Source: Clostridia bacterium
Lineage (GTDB): Bacteria; Bacillota; Clostridia; Oscillospirales; Acutalibacteraceae
NCBI GenBank assembly: GCA_017513195.1
Contig: JAFXGM010000005.1
Span: 1 to 64,000 of the forward strand
Direction of reading: 5' to 3'
DNA length: 64,000 nt
Numbering within the stretch: position 1 is the stretch's first letter; each line of letters opens with the position of its first letter. This document shows, piece by piece, positions 52,405 to 62,293 of the stretch. Below the pieces are notes generated by a model. The model ran no database searches, had not been told where the DNA came from, and worked only from the letters and a program-made list of their open reading frames with translations. A program made the translations under genes and the position numbers.

Positions 52405-53214
52405 TCAGGAATTATTTTTACTTTTTACGTACTCTTTTGGTGTAATTCCATACTTTTGTTTAAATCGACGGCTAAAATTACGTACGGTACCAAAACCGCT
52501 TTCAAGGCAAGCGTCAATTACCCTATTTCCATTTCTGAGTAGCTTTTGAGCATAATCGAAACGCTTTTCTGCAAGGTAATCATTAAAACACATACCCGTA
52601 CGGCGCTTAAATTCGCGGCTAAAGTATGCCGGCGAAATATTAAACCGGTCTTTTATTACATTAAGGGTAATTTCTTGTCTGAAATTTATATTTATATATC
52701 CTATCGCCTGCGAAACGCCGTCTGAAGCATACTTTTGTTCAAAGCTAAACGCCTTACTGCCAAAAAGGTCAAGAATAATTATTTCTATAACATTTTTAAT
52801 TTGTAAAATAGCGTAGTTACGGTTAGCTTTAAAAACCTTTACAAGATATTCTAAATCGGCAACCGTTTTTTCGCCTACACCCTTTACAATATCGGCGTTA
52901 AGGAAGCCAAGTATTTGCGCAATTTCTGGTGACATATCTTTTGCAAAAAAGTGAAGTGTTATGGTTTTTATATTTTGGGTTTCAAAGCCATGAAAATCCA
53001 TAGGAGTAATAAACAGCAAATCACCCTTTTGCACAGAATATGACTTATCGTTTATAAGATGGGTGCCGCTACCCTCGGTTATATATTCTATTTCATAAAA
53101 ATCGTGCTGATGAAGTGGATGATTTTGGTTAAGCACATTTTCACAAACCAAAAAATCCCCTATTTTTCGTCGGTGCTGTTGGTTGTATATTAAAGGAATA
53201 TTTTTCTTTTTCAT
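52405..53214 (-). CDS. AraC family transcriptional regulator
   Basis: 269 residues: cupin-like N-terminal domain (HQHDFYEIEYITEGSGTHL, SVQKGDLLFITPMDFHGF) and C-terminal helix-turn-helix region (LNVIKDRFNISPAYFSREF, DACLESGFGTVRNFSRRFK). GTAGGAAAAT precedes the ATG. It begins 5 nt after the DUF4097 gene but is probably functionally tied to the GH130 gene downstream, for which it is a likely activator. Both are inferences from position. Confidence 0.9.
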   Translation of the reverse strand: MKKKNIPLIYNQQHRRKIGDFLVCENVLNQNHPLHQHDFYEIEYITEGSGTHLINDKSYSVQKGDLLFITPMDFHGFETQNIKTITLHFFAKDMSPEIAQILGFLNADIVKGVGEKTVADLEYLVKVFKANRNYAILQIKNVIEIIILDLFGSKAFSFEQKYASDGVSQAIGYININFRQEITLNVIKDRFNISPAYFSREFKRRTGMCFNDYLAEKRFDYAQKLLRNGNRVIDACLESGFGTVRNFSRRFKQKYGITPKEYVKSKNNS

Positions 53215-53218
53215 AAAA

Positions 53219-54178
53219 TTATTTTCCTACATTTATTTGAATGTCGCCTGTGTCGGTGGTTATTTCGCATCTGCCACCCGTTATAGTTTTAGGAACGTCA
53301 ATATCGCCTGTTTCGCTTCTACATATAAACACTTTATCAGTAAGCAAAGTGCCACTAACATCACCAGTGTCGGTTGTTATATAAAGCTCCTTAGCATCGC
53401 AACCATCAAATTTAATATCTCCTGTGCTTCTCGTAATCTCAAAAACACCTGCTGCGTCAACATCCTTTAATGTGATATCACCCGTGCTACCGTTAGAAAT
53501 TAAATTATTACATTTTATATTAATAAAGTTTGTTTTTCCGGTAGATACATTTGCTTCAATTTTAGAACTACATTCAACCGATTTTGCATTTATTTGGCCG
53601 GTGGAGGTTGTAAGCGTTATATTGCCGGCGCTTGTATTTTCAACATTGATTTGTCCCGTAGATAGCTTGATTTTTAAATTGTCTACAACTGCAGCTTTAC
53701 AGTTTACATCTCCCGTAGAAGCCTTAATATCAACACTTTTAAAGGAGAAATTGTTTGGTATTTCAATATTGCCCGTGCTTGAATTTATTACAAGCGACTC
53801 GTATTCATCTTGCGGCAGGTGCACCGTGATTTCGGGTGTTCTAAAGGAAAAAACTGTTATTTGCTCATACCATTTTCTCGTATCGTTTATCTCGATAGTA
53901 AGAGTTTCGTTTTGCACCTTTGCTGTGTGACCCACCTTGGCTGGTTGCTTAACGTCTACCAAGCACTCGCTATCACCTTTAACAAACGTTATATTTGATT
54001 CGTTTGCGTTTATTAATACCTTTTTAAAGCTTTCATCTATGCGATATACCTTGGTTATATACTCCGTAGTGTCAAGACTGTTAAAGTCCCAGTTGATTAT
54101 GCTCATCATACTTACAAAAATGATACCGCCTGCAACAATAAAACATATTGCCGCAATTATCCATTTTTTTGTTTTCAT
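53219..54178 (-). CDS. DUF4097 beta-helix membrane protein
   Basis: 319 residues: one N-terminal membrane helix (about 8-30) and a long extracellular right-handed beta-helix. The helix shows about nine repeats centred on S/T-TG-D/N/Q-I (STGNIEI, STGDVNC, STGQINV, STGKTNF, STGDITL, STGDIKF, DTGDVSG, ETGDIDV, DTGDIQI). DUF4097 proteins are coexpressed with PadR and DUF1700 proteins and often linked to envelope stress or antibiotic response. Its start overlaps the DUF1700 gene by 4 nt. Confidence 0.88.
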   Translation of the reverse strand: MKTKKWIIAAICFIVAGGIIFVSMMSIINWDFNSLDTTEYITKVYRIDESFKKVLINANESNITFVKGDSECLVDVKQPAKVGHTAKVQNETLTIEINDTRKWYEQITVFSFRTPEITVHLPQDEYESLVINSSTGNIEIPNNFSFKSVDIKASTGDVNCKAAVVDNLKIKLSTGQINVENTSAGNITLTTSTGQINAKSVECSSKIEANVSTGKTNFINIKCNNLISNGSTGDITLKDVDAAGVFEITRSTGDIKFDGCDAKELYITTDTGDVSGTLLTDKVFICRSETGDIDVPKTITGGRCEITTDTGDIQINVGK

Positions 54179-54780
54179 TGCGCTCTCTCCTTTCTTAAAA
54201 AGCAGGATTTAATTCGGAGCGTTAATTTTTTGGTAAGCAGTACCATACCTTTGGTAGATGCTCTGCACACAAAGAAGAAAAGTATGCTAATACCTATTAG
54301 AACCAGCGCTGCCGCCACCATAATAGAAGCCGCAAAAATATCTCCCTCACTTGCAAATAGGCACACCGACGCTATCGCGCCGCCAAGTGCACTGCCGCAA
54401 AAAGCCGCTTCACACGCCCAAAGTGACACCACCGCCGCCCACAGCGATACGTAAACCGAAACCACAACCGCGATTGCAGCAATCAGTAATGACAGCCATA
54501 TTGGCGAGCCTAGTATTAAAAACATTATCTCTAACGTGCTTATTTTGTGCTTTGGTTTTATTCTTTGTTTTACAAGCTTAAGTATCGGAGTATCTGCTAA
54601 TATTTGCTTTGCAATTTCTTGCGGATTACCTACCTGCGATACCGAATCCTCTTCTGTAAAGCCATCTTCTATGTGGTCGTCAATTATTTCACTATAATAA
54701 TCTAACGAGCTTTGTATATCATTGTCGGGTAGACCGCATAAAATTTCCTTAAGCTCGGTTAAAAATTGTGACTTGTTCAT
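54175..54780 (-). CDS. HAAS/DUF1700 membrane protein
   Basis: 201 residues: a cytosolic N-terminal helical domain (FLTELKEILCGLPDNDIQSSLDYYSEIIDDHIEDG, with E-S/D pairs) and about four membrane helices behind it. HAAS/DUF1700 proteins sense or relay signals alongside PadR regulators; the motif SQVGNPQEIAKQIL is a family hallmark. It overlaps the padR gene by 32 nt, which suggests strict co-translation. Exact function not known. Confidence 0.87.
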   Translation of the reverse strand: MNKSQFLTELKEILCGLPDNDIQSSLDYYSEIIDDHIEDGFTEEDSVSQVGNPQEIAKQILADTPILKLVKQRIKPKHKISTLEIMFLILGSPIWLSLLIAAIAVVVSVYVSLWAAVVSLWACEAAFCGSALGGAIASVCLFASEGDIFAASIMVAAALVLIGISILFFFVCRASTKGMVLLTKKLTLRIKSCFLRKERAQ

Positions 54781-55090
54781 CTTGAGCCTCCCTTGTTACA
54801 AAGTTGTAAATCGAGATTATCTCTTGCCATTCAAGTTTAAAATCTTCTATTCTTTTAAGACCTGCCTGCGTTATGTGATAATATTTTCTAAGTCTACCGT
54901 TGTGCTCAACGCTTCTTGCGGTAAGCTGATTTGCCGATTCGAGTCGGCGCAAAATTGGATATAATGTTGATTCGGAAATTTCCACAAAAGGTTTAATATC
55001 TTTTATAATCTGATATCCGTAAGAATCCTCGCTTTTTATTGCTGCAAGAACACAAATATCTAAAAGTCCACGTTTTAGTTGAATGTCCAT
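54749..55090 (-). CDS. PadR family transcriptional repressor
   Basis: About 113 residues from the ATG at 55090, which has GGAGG 6 nt upstream; an ATG 51 nt earlier has no site. Winged helix domain with LKRGLLDICVLAAIKSEDSYGYQIIKDI and LYPILRRLESANQLTARSVEHNGRLRKYYHIT. PadR proteins repress their own operon and are released by stress or small ligands. It heads the PadR-HAAS-DUF4097 operon. Direct ATAACAC repeats near its promoter may be its operator. Confidence 0.9.
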   Translation of the reverse strand: MDIQLKRGLLDICVLAAIKSEDSYGYQIIKDIKPFVEISESTLYPILRRLESANQLTARSVEHNGRLRKYYHITQAGLKRIEDFKLEWQEIISIYNFVTREAQDEQVTIFNRA

Positions 55091-55112
55091 GCTATACCTC
55101 CCTTTGTATAAC

Positions 55113-55141
55113 ACTATATAACACACAGTATTGTTTGTCAA
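55113..55141 (-). promoter_or_regulatory. promoter of the PadR operon with repeat-rich -10 region
   Basis: TTGACA (55136-55141), 17-nt spacer, TATAGT (55113-55118) on the minus strand. The stretch contains repeated ATAACAC/GTGTTAT units around the -10 box, a candidate PadR autorepression site. Confidence 0.75.
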
Positions 55142-55150
55142 GTTTTTTCA

Positions 55151-55179
55151 TTGACATTGTTCGACTGCTTTGTTATAAT
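55151..55179 (+). promoter_or_regulatory. consensus promoter of the zinc-ribbon gene
   Basis: TTGACA (55151-55156), 17-nt spacer, TATAAT (55174-55179) on the plus strand; its -35 lies 10 nt from the divergent PadR promoter. Confidence 0.85.
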
Positions 55180-55210
55180 TATTTCATAATATTTTAAGGG
55201 GGATTTTATT

Positions 55211-55777
55211 ATGACAATGGATGTAGTTTCTATTCTTGCGGCAATCACCGCTCTTGCCGCTGCTATTCTAGCATTTATTTTTATCGTTCCTGAAAAAAGA
55301 CGTGTAAAACTTAACCAGTTTGGTAAATTTTTACATGACTTGTGCAACTTCAAATTCTTGATTATTGAAAAGATTTTGCAGTTCTGCTATGTGCTTGCAA
55401 CGGCTTTTTCTATCGCAGCAGGCTTCTTTATGCTGTTTGCAGTAGAAGAACATTATAGCTACAGTTACTACGGTGGTGGCTATAGTTATTCAGAATGGAT
55501 AGGTTATTACGGCTTTATTGTAATGATCCTTGGACCTATCGCTGTAAGAATCGGTTACGAGTTAATGATGATGGCATTGCTTGCTGTTAAAAACATCATT
55601 CAAATAAACAACAAGCTCAAAAATCAGAACGAAGAAACTGCTGATGCTGATCCATTTACAGCACCTACTGTAACTGAGTACATACCTCAGCAACAACCTG
55701 TTGTGAACGCTTTCTGCCCGAACTGTGGAACTCCAAAAGCTCCGGATGAATTTTGTCCTAACTGCGGTCAGAAATAA
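55211..55777 (+). CDS. membrane protein with C-terminal double zinc ribbon
   Basis: 188 residues. Three hydrophobic segments (about 8-27, 55-80 and 95-130, the last two close together) with a tyrosine-rich patch YSYSYYGGGYSYSEW between, and a C-terminal pair CPNCG-T-P / CPNCGQ (FCPNCGTPKAPDEFCPNCGQK region) that could bind one or two zinc ions. The body resembles DUF4282-type proteins. No function assigned. GGGGATTTT precedes the ATG and a terminator follows. Confidence 0.75.
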   Translation: MTMDVVSILAAITALAAAILAFIFIVPEKRRVKLNQFGKFLHDLCNFKFLIIEKILQFCYVLATAFSIAAGFFMLFAVEEHYSYSYYGGGYSYSEWIGYYGFIVMILGPIAVRIGYELMMMALLAVKNIIQINNKLKNQNEETADADPFTAPTVTEYIPQQQPVVNAFCPNCGTPKAPDEFCPNCGQK

Positions 55778-55792
55778 TTCATTTGTAAAATT

Positions 55793-55825
55793 AAAACTGC
55801 GTGAAATAATTTCACGCAGTTTTTT
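55793..55825. terminator. bidirectional terminator
   Basis: AAAACTGCGTGAAA / TTTCACGCAGTTTT with a TAA loop, between convergent genes. Confidence 0.9.
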
Positions 55826-55830
55826 ATTTT

Positions 55831-57777
55831 TTAAATTTCGTTATCAAGTATTTCCATTTGAACTTTAAACTTATGTGTTTTTGCTTTGTCGCTAGGTGAA
55901 ATTATTACCTTTCCCCAGCCACACTCACGGTTCTCGGTTTTATCGCTTGGAACAGGAATACCAACTGTGGTAAAGCGCATATCGCCACCGCCAATGTCTG
56001 TAATGCTTGCGTTTTGTGGCTCAAGCACTGTGCAACGCAATTTGCCGCCCTTGTGTGTGATAGTAATCACATTACCGTTAATGATTGGTTCTTCCATCAT
56101 GTGCAAATGGAAGCATTTGATAAATTCTTCACTTTTGGCGGTTACTTCATCTTCGACTGTAAAGACACCGTTTTCGCCCAATTTTGGCAAGAAGGTCATT
56201 TTTCTTATCACCTTATCACAAGTGTGAGCATAGGCAGTAGTTAAATCGCCAACAACTTGAACCTCGTCTTCGGTTTCGGTATGCGATAACACCTTTGCCA
56301 TTTGGCAATCACGTTGCCAAGCTGCCGCTAAATCGGGTTCAAGATTATAGTCGGTGGTAGGTTTTGGCCTGCGTGTTCCGCCATCGTTTATAAGGTCAAA
56401 ATCTTTGCCCCATTCCGTTATGTGGCCAAGTGTTTTAACCTCGGGATCGCGAATGGTAAGACAGTTGTGTGACGAAGTAACGGTATCATAGTTGTAAAAA
56501 TGCTCGCAACCGTACCAGTAATATGCGCCTGAGCTTGATGCCAATATACCATTGTGATATATCTGAAAATCACCCGTGTCATAATGCTCGTGTCCCTCGC
56601 ACCAAAGCTCACCTATCTTCATATAAATGGTAGTGTTTTTTTCTTCATCCTTATAAATTGTAGTACCTGCGGGATATTTAAAATGCCTTGTCTTTTCGTA
56701 AGGCGCAGGTGTGACTGGTGGCGCAATAAGGTTAAACACCAAATGCACTACCGGTGAATAAAGCCCCTCGCCATAAGTGGTATCTTTATAAAGGTCTCTG
56801 CCGTAGTGGGTAGGCATCATAACCTCGTCACGATAGTTATCCAGAAAGTCTTTTTTATAATTGGTGTTACCCGACGCAGCTGCTGCAAAAAAGTTTACGA
56901 TGGTAAACGGATGCTTTACAACATGGCCGCCACCCTTGTCATCATTACAGTCGTTACCAATGCGCAGGCTTTCACCATCGGCACGCGTTAAATAGTGGTA
57001 ACTATCGGCATTCTCGACACAGCGGTCAAATATTCGCTGACCGCTCATTTGATAGAAAATAAGCTGTGCCCAAAGAGCCGACACCTGACGGTAGCTACCA
57101 TAAGCGGGACCTTGATTATGAAGTCCGCAAGAAAAACTAAATTTGTAAAAGGGCACCAAGTCGTCAATTATTCTACCAACGATAAAATCGTAAATGTCGG
57201 GACGCTCGTCGTAAGTAGCAATTGAGAACGCCAACATATCGCGAAGATACTGCGCCTCATGAGAATGTGAATGGGTATTACGCTGTTTAACAGGTGGGTA
57301 ACCCACCTCCATAGCGGCTTCTAAAAACTGCTCACACTTTTCTATAAAAAACAATTTTTCTTGTTCACTTAAATACTTGTAAAGCCAGTCGTATACAAGC
57401 GATACAACAAAAACCACGTGGCCGGTATGACGGCAAAGCATAAGGTTTACATTGCGGTCAATGCTATAGCGCTCTACTATCTTTTTAGTGTTATCGATAA
57501 CGTCACGTGCCTTTTTTTCATCATCCTCTACCCACGCTTCAAAAGCCTTTGATTCTATCATAAAGCAAACCATCAGGTTGTATTTACCTGTGGCTATATC
57601 GTCATAAAACTGACGAAAATCTTTTTTGCATATACGCTTCCACAGCTCATAAGCACGGCGATTTTCCTCGTGTGCAAAATTGTTTACAATTCTTTGCTTG
57701 TCCGACTGTCTGAACATAACGCGCGGATGCTCGTTAGGTGGAGTTATATATGGTTTTTTATAAGGTGAATTAAGCAT
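55831..57777 (-). CDS. heparinase II/III-like polysaccharide lyase family protein
   Basis: 648 residues, no signal peptide. An N-terminal alpha/alpha toroid (about 20-370, with NTHSHSHEAQYLRD, SFSCGLHNQGPAYGSY, and the late HYGRDLYKDTTYGEGLY) and a C-terminal beta-sandwich (about 380-645) starting GHEHYDTGDFQIYHNGILASSSG. The catalytic Asn/His/Tyr set typical of the family is plausible (HSHEAQ, HNQGPAYGS, GHEHYD). Members cleave uronic-acid glycans or act on related substrates; the glycan here is unknown. Second gene after the 2-hydroxyacid dehydrogenase. Confidence 0.8.
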   Translation of the reverse strand: MLNSPYKKPYITPPNEHPRVMFRQSDKQRIVNNFAHEENRRAYELWKRICKKDFRQFYDDIATGKYNLMVCFMIESKAFEAWVEDDEKKARDVIDNTKKIVERYSIDRNVNLMLCRHTGHVVFVVSLVYDWLYKYLSEQEKLFFIEKCEQFLEAAMEVGYPPVKQRNTHSHSHEAQYLRDMLAFSIATYDERPDIYDFIVGRIIDDLVPFYKFSFSCGLHNQGPAYGSYRQVSALWAQLIFYQMSGQRIFDRCVENADSYHYLTRADGESLRIGNDCNDDKGGGHVVKHPFTIVNFFAAAASGNTNYKKDFLDNYRDEVMMPTHYGRDLYKDTTYGEGLYSPVVHLVFNLIAPPVTPAPYEKTRHFKYPAGTTIYKDEEKNTTIYMKIGELWCEGHEHYDTGDFQIYHNGILASSSGAYYWYGCEHFYNYDTVTSSHNCLTIRDPEVKTLGHITEWGKDFDLINDGGTRRPKPTTDYNLEPDLAAAWQRDCQMAKVLSHTETEDEVQVVGDLTTAYAHTCDKVIRKMTFLPKLGENGVFTVEDEVTAKSEEFIKCFHLHMMEEPIINGNVITITHKGGKLRCTVLEPQNASITDIGGGDMRFTTVGIPVPSDKTENRECGWGKVIISPSDKAKTHKFKVQMEILDNEI

Positions 57778-57787
57778 ATTTATCTCC

Positions 57788-58792
57788 TTAAAATTTAGAC
57801 ATACTTGTTGCTTTTGATGCTAATATTTCATTTTTTACAGGTATACCCTTATCAATAAAATCCGCGCTTTCTTGAAGCAAATCATGGGTAAGCACCGCAC
57901 GCAAATTAACCGTAACACCCGCTTGATGCGGAAGCATCAAAACGTTAGGCAAAGCAAGCATTGGGTTATCCATATTAATTGGCTCGCTTTCATAAACATC
58001 AAGTGCCGCTTTAAAGTCACCTTTTTCAAGATGCTTTATCATAGCCTGCTCATCAATCACCGCACCGCGAGCGGTATTAACAAGCAATGCGCCCGGTTTA
58101 ATTCTCGACAATAACGCATCATCAATCATATGATGTGTGCTGTTGTTGTAAGCAAGGTGTATTGATATAATATCACAGGTTTCAAAAATTTCTTCCATGG
58201 TGCACTGTGTAAAGCCAAAAAGTTTTTTATCTTCTTCGGGCAATTCGCGGCGGGCACTTATTTTCATATCAACGTCAAAAGTACTAAGCATTTTTGCAAC
58301 ATAGCGTCCCACACCGCCGTAACCAACAAGACCTACCTTTTTGTATAAGACGCTATCGGTATAATCGTCTATTTCGCGCCAAATTCTTTTTTCTTTTAAT
58401 CTGTCGTTATAAAAAGGAATGTCGCGCATTGCCGCAAGCATATATGCCACAGCACCTTCGGCGGTAGATTTTGAAAAATAGTCAAAACCGCTTATTACTT
58501 TTATGTCGCGTTCATAAACCTCGTCGCACACTACGGGTGCTACGGTAGAGCCCAAGTGTGTTAATAGTTTTAATTTGGGTGCGCAATCTAAAATCTCGAG
58601 ACTAAGTGCAGGCGAACCCCAACAGGTAACGTAGGTATCACAATCCCTGATTTTTTCTTTTAATTCTTCAATACCTTCTACCGCGGTATCAAGCCAAACT
58701 ATTTCACCAAGTGATTCTGCAAACTTAATGTTTTCTTCAGTAAAAAAAGTGTCAAAAGTTTTATCCTTTTTTATGGCAACTAAAGCTTTCAT
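57788..58792 (-). CDS. D-isomer-specific 2-hydroxyacid dehydrogenase family protein
   Basis: 334 residues from the ATG at 58792 (GAGAGGTG upstream); a longer frame has no site. The NAD-binding part has VGLVGYGGVGRYVAKML, then AYNNSTHHMIDDALLSRIKPGALLVNTARGAVIDE, the conserved NARG/VIDE block, and a catalytic LPHQAG His. It is probably NAD(P)H-dependent, but substrate is unknown. It is divergent from an AraC gene and shares an operon with a heparinase II/III-like gene, so a sugar acid is likely. Confidence 0.87.
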   Translation of the reverse strand: MKALVAIKKDKTFDTFFTEENIKFAESLGEIVWLDTAVEGIEELKEKIRDCDTYVTCWGSPALSLEILDCAPKLKLLTHLGSTVAPVVCDEVYERDIKVISGFDYFSKSTAEGAVAYMLAAMRDIPFYNDRLKEKRIWREIDDYTDSVLYKKVGLVGYGGVGRYVAKMLSTFDVDMKISARRELPEEDKKLFGFTQCTMEEIFETCDIISIHLAYNNSTHHMIDDALLSRIKPGALLVNTARGAVIDEQAMIKHLEKGDFKAALDVYESEPINMDNPMLALPNVLMLPHQAGVTVNLRAVLTHDLLQESADFIDKGIPVKNEILASKATSMSKF

Positions 58793-58828
58793 ACTACACC
58801 TCTCATAATATCGTAATTGTTCATTTTT

Positions 58829-58857
58829 ATAATATAACAAAAAAATGTTTTTTTCAA
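58829..58857 (-). promoter_or_regulatory. promoter of the dehydrogenase-heparinase operon
   Basis: TTGAAA (58852-58857), 17-nt spacer, TATTAT (58829-58834) on the minus strand. Confidence 0.6.
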
Positions 58858-58899
58858 TATAATTCACGCTCTATTTATATAACAATTCGCTCATTTGCC

Positions 58900-58928
58900 T
58901 TGACAAGATTTTAAAATTTTATTACAAT
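58900..58928 (+). promoter_or_regulatory. promoter of the third AraC gene
   Basis: TTGACA (58900-58905), 17-nt spacer, TACAAT (58923-58928). Confidence 0.75.
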
Positions 58929-58957
58929 AGGTCTATCTTTTTAAAAGGACTTGTTTT

Positions 58958-59752
58958 ATGAACACCATTAAAGATTTTGATAATTTTACAGCAAATCCCA
59001 TAACAGCCTTTAAAAACGCGGGTTATTACAGGCATAGAACCGGTTGGAACTGTACCCAAAAGACAGAACACGCTGTATTTTTTTGTGTAGAATCGGGGAA
59101 AATGCAAGTTTATACAAAAGATCTTAACAGCATTTGTAGTGCCGGAGACATAGTTTTTATTAAAAGTTTTGAAGCGGTCAAGTTGACAAATGCTTCTAGC
59201 GAAGATCTGTCATATTATTTTGTTTCTTTTTTCTGTGAACGCGACTTTGATTTCCAAATAAACACAATAACAAAAGAGGCTAACGCCTTAAGACTTTTCA
59301 AAGATATCAGCGAAACACATCGCTCGGGTGCATATCTTTCTAAGATTAAAATCGCTGAGTTGCTTTTAAAACTGATTTATATGCTTTGCTACCAAAGTTT
59401 GCAAAAGAGCAAGTATTATGCTGACACTCACAAACTTTTATCAACGGTTGAATACATAAATATAAATTATTACAAGAAGATAACTCCCGAATACCTTTCC
59501 AAACTTTCGGGTTATTCACCCGCACATTTACGACGACTCTTTATTAAAAATTTTGGCGTTCCGCCAACCGAATATATTTTAAACAAAAAGGTTGATATGG
59601 CAAAAGAGATACTGCTTGATGCGCCAGAAAAAACAATTCAAGAAATAGCCGATTTAGTAGGTTTTTGCTCGGCATCATATCTGTGCAAAACGTTTAAAAG
59701 CAGGGTTGGAATATCACCAGCCGAATACAAGAGACGAAATTCTTACATTTAA
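58958..59752 (+). CDS. AraC family transcriptional regulator
   Basis: 264 residues with the same two-part plan: a cupin-like sensing domain (about 15-95, HAVFFCVESGKMQVYT, SAGDIVFIKSFEAVKL) and a C-terminal helix-turn-helix pair (LSKLSGYSPAHLRRLFIKNFG and IADLVGFCSASYLCKTFKSRVG). Divergent from the dehydrogenase-heparinase operon, so it is the likely local regulator of that pair. It is convergent with the ATP synthase genes. Confidence 0.9.
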   Translation: MNTIKDFDNFTANPITAFKNAGYYRHRTGWNCTQKTEHAVFFCVESGKMQVYTKDLNSICSAGDIVFIKSFEAVKLTNASSEDLSYYFVSFFCERDFDFQINTITKEANALRLFKDISETHRSGAYLSKIKIAELLLKLIYMLCYQSLQKSKYYADTHKLLSTVEYININYYKKITPEYLSKLSGYSPAHLRRLFIKNFGVPPTEYILNKKVDMAKEILLDAPEKTIQEIADLVGFCSASYLCKTFKSRVGISPAEYKRRNSYI

Positions 59753-59767
59753 ATCTGATAAATATAT

Positions 59768-59791
59768 AAAGCACCGCTAGAGCGGTGCTTT
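59768..59791. terminator. terminator between AraC and ATP synthase genes
   Basis: AAAGCACCGCT / AGCGGTGCTTT with a 2-nt loop and T run; overlaps neither stop codon. Confidence 0.85.
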
Positions 59792-59795
59792 GTTT

Positions 59796-60055
59796 TTAAT
59801 CCCACTTGAAATCACTGCAAAGCAGTGTGGTTTTATCGTTTTGAACGGTAAGAATTCCACCGCCGATAGTAGCGGTCTTTTCGCTCGATTCCGACAAGGC
59901 AATCTTGCACTTTCCGGGCTTTACCGCCGTTATAAATGGAATATGCCCTGCCATTACAGCAAGCTCACCCTCGGTGCCACGAACAACCAAGATTTCGGCA
60001 TTGTCATCAAACACACTACCGTCAGGTGTAGAGATTATAAGCTTATAGGTATTCA

Positions 60056-60056
<1 letters not shown>
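59796..60056 (-). CDS. atpC: ATP synthase epsilon subunit, N-terminal domain only
   Basis: 86 residues, all of it the beta-sandwich N-terminal domain (YKLIISTPDGSVFDDNAEILVV, GELAVMAGHIPFITAVKPG, IGGGILTVQND). The C-terminal helical hairpin found in typical epsilon subunits of about 130 residues is missing, and the stop falls only 44 nt before the convergent AraC gene, so it is a true short form. The beta domain holds the subunit to gamma and the c-ring. The C-terminal helices that inhibit ATP hydrolysis in other bacteria are absent, so that control is probably lacking here. Confidence 0.88.
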
Positions 60057-61477
<1,421 letters not shown>

Positions 61478-61480
61478 TTA

Positions 61481-62287
61481 TCAGTTGCCTGCACCGGCAA
61501 CAATTTCAGTAATTTCTTGTGTAATCGCACCCTGACGCGCGCGGTTATACTCAAGCTGTAGTTCGTCAATCATTTGCTGTGCGTTTTTACCCGCAGAATC
61601 CATTGCCATACGACGTGCAGCAACCTCACTTGCAAAACTTTCACGAACGCAGGATACAATCATACCCGAAAGGTATTCGGGCACTGCTATATCAAGTATT
61701 GTGCACTCATCAGGTTCAAAAACTGCTGCTGTGTTTTGAGCATTTTCGCTTTTAGTAAGTGGTAATACCCACTTTATATCGGGCGTTTGAGTCATCATTG
61801 AGATATAGTTTGTAGAAACTATACCGAGTCGGTCAAATTCGCCGTTTGCAAACTGTTCGCAAAGCTCTTTAGCAAGACGGAAAGCATCAGCGGCATAAAA
61901 CTTTTCGCTTGATACTATTTCTTTGCCGTATCTTTCGCAAGCACGTTTACCAATAGGTATAATTTCGGCTTCATTAAAATCGCGAACAGTACGGAAAATG
62001 TTGGCGTTGTAGCCACCTGCCAAGCCTCTGTCGCCCGCAATCACTATAAGTCGGGTTTTACCACCGTCTTTATACTCGCGCATAAACGGACTGCTTTGAC
62101 AATCGGGTACTGCAGTTAGTAAATCAACTACATTTTGCACAGCTTTTTCATACTGGCGACCGGCCGCCATTGCAAGATTTGCCTTACGCATTTTAGAAGA
62201 TGCCACAAGACCCATCGCCTTTGTCAGATGGAGCGTTGAGTCAACACTTTTTATACGCAGTTTGAGCGTTTTGGTGTTTCCTGACAT
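61481..62287 (-). CDS. atpG: ATP synthase subunit gamma
   Basis: 268 residues, near the lower limit for gamma. N-terminal helix SGNTKTLKLRIKSVDSTLHLTKAMGLVASSKM, a central Rossmann-like part, and C-terminal helix MIDELQLEYNRARQGAITQEITEIVAGA, which form the coiled-coil shaft. Between atpA and atpD as usual. Confidence 0.95.
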   Translation of the reverse strand: MSGNTKTLKLRIKSVDSTLHLTKAMGLVASSKMRKANLAMAAGRQYEKAVQNVVDLLTAVPDCQSSPFMREYKDGGKTRLIVIAGDRGLAGGYNANIFRTVRDFNEAEIIPIGKRACERYGKEIVSSEKFYAADAFRLAKELCEQFANGEFDRLGIVSTNYISMMTQTPDIKWVLPLTKSENAQNTAAVFEPDECTILDIAVPEYLSGMIVSCVRESFASEVAARRMAMDSAGKNAQQMIDELQLEYNRARQGAITQEITEIVAGAGN

Positions 62288-62293
62288 CTATCG

